From assembly GCA_023432075.1 (NCBI GenBank), contig JAEYVD010000194.1, positions 1-6,118 of the forward strand: a stretch of 6,118 nt of DNA, in the 5' to 3' direction. The stretch's first letter is position 1; each line of letters begins with the position of its first letter. The stretch comes from Pseudomonadota bacterium. Lineage in GTDB: Bacteria; Pseudomonadota; Gammaproteobacteria; Burkholderiales; Burkholderiaceae_B. The position numbers and the translations under genes are program-made. The notes below the pieces were generated by a model. It searched no databases. It was not told where the DNA came from and saw only the letters and a program-made list of their open reading frames with translations. Below, piece by piece: positions 6,060 to 6,118 of this stretch.

Positions 6060-6118
6060 TGGACACCGTCCTGCTCACGGGCGCGGCCAGCGGCATTGGC
6101 CGTGCGGCGGCCCGCCGG
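6059..6118 (+). CDS. Second short-chain dehydrogenase, N-terminus only (cut by window edge)
   Basis: Twenty codons are visible, starting MDTVLLTGAASGIGRAA. They contain the first beta strand and the SDR nucleotide-binding motif TGAASGIG at residues 7-14, almost at the extreme N-terminus as is usual for the family. The start shares its A with the stop of the preceding SDR gene (TGATG, 6057-6061), so translation is probably coupled to it. No separate ribosome-binding site is clear. The residues seen differ from those of the SDR just before it (GAASGIG against GAGAGIG), so this is not a simple exact duplication. Cofactor and substrate cannot be judged from this fragment. Confidence 0.85.
   Translation, partial: MDTVLLTGAASGIGRAAARR

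Overview
The window is GC-rich DNA with mostly G or C at third codon positions. It is almost fully coding on the plus strand, and looks like a chromosomal catabolic operon of a high-GC proteobacterium. The gene set, protein style and compact spacing suggest a betaproteobacterium of the Burkholderiales (Bordetella/Achromobacter-like). That placement is an inference from overall character, not from a marker gene.

Layout: positions 1-168 hold no gene I can support; they include an AT-rich patch with a possible -10 box. A 21-codon upstream ORF (169-234) has the best Shine-Dalgarno sequence in the window, and its stop overlaps the start of the first large gene. Five complete genes follow head to tail: a crotonase-fold enoyl-CoA hydratase/isomerase (231-1001), a fused ADP-forming acyl-CoA synthetase (1004-3136), an acyl-CoA dehydrogenase large subunit (3145-4350), an acyl-CoA dehydrogenase small subunit (4347-5291) and a short-chain dehydrogenase/reductase (5301-6059). 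A second short-chain dehydrogenase starts at 6059 and runs off the right edge. Gaps are at most 9 bases, and three junctions overlap (ATGA, ATGA, TGATG), so this is very probably one transcript with translational coupling. No internal promoter or terminator was seen.

How the genes work together (inference from families): the synthetase would activate a carboxylic acid to its CoA thioester with ATP. The two dehydrogenase subunits would together form one flavoenzyme that puts a double bond in the acyl chain. The crotonase would hydrate or isomerise it, and the SDR proteins would oxidise the hydroxyl. This is a beta-oxidation-type module without a thiolase in view. It resembles the pim dicarboxylate operon of Rhodopseudomonas palustris in pairing a CoA ligase with large and small dehydrogenase subunits. 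The substrate cannot be read from the sequence.

The most informative details are the complementary split of flavin-binding motifs between the two dehydrogenase subunits, a crotonase lacking one of the two hydratase glutamates, an SDR lacking the tetrad asparagine, and the overlapping upstream ORF. I see no mobile element, CRISPR array, RNA gene or clearly new system; the region looks like a well-organised but ordinary catabolic operon of unknown substrate.
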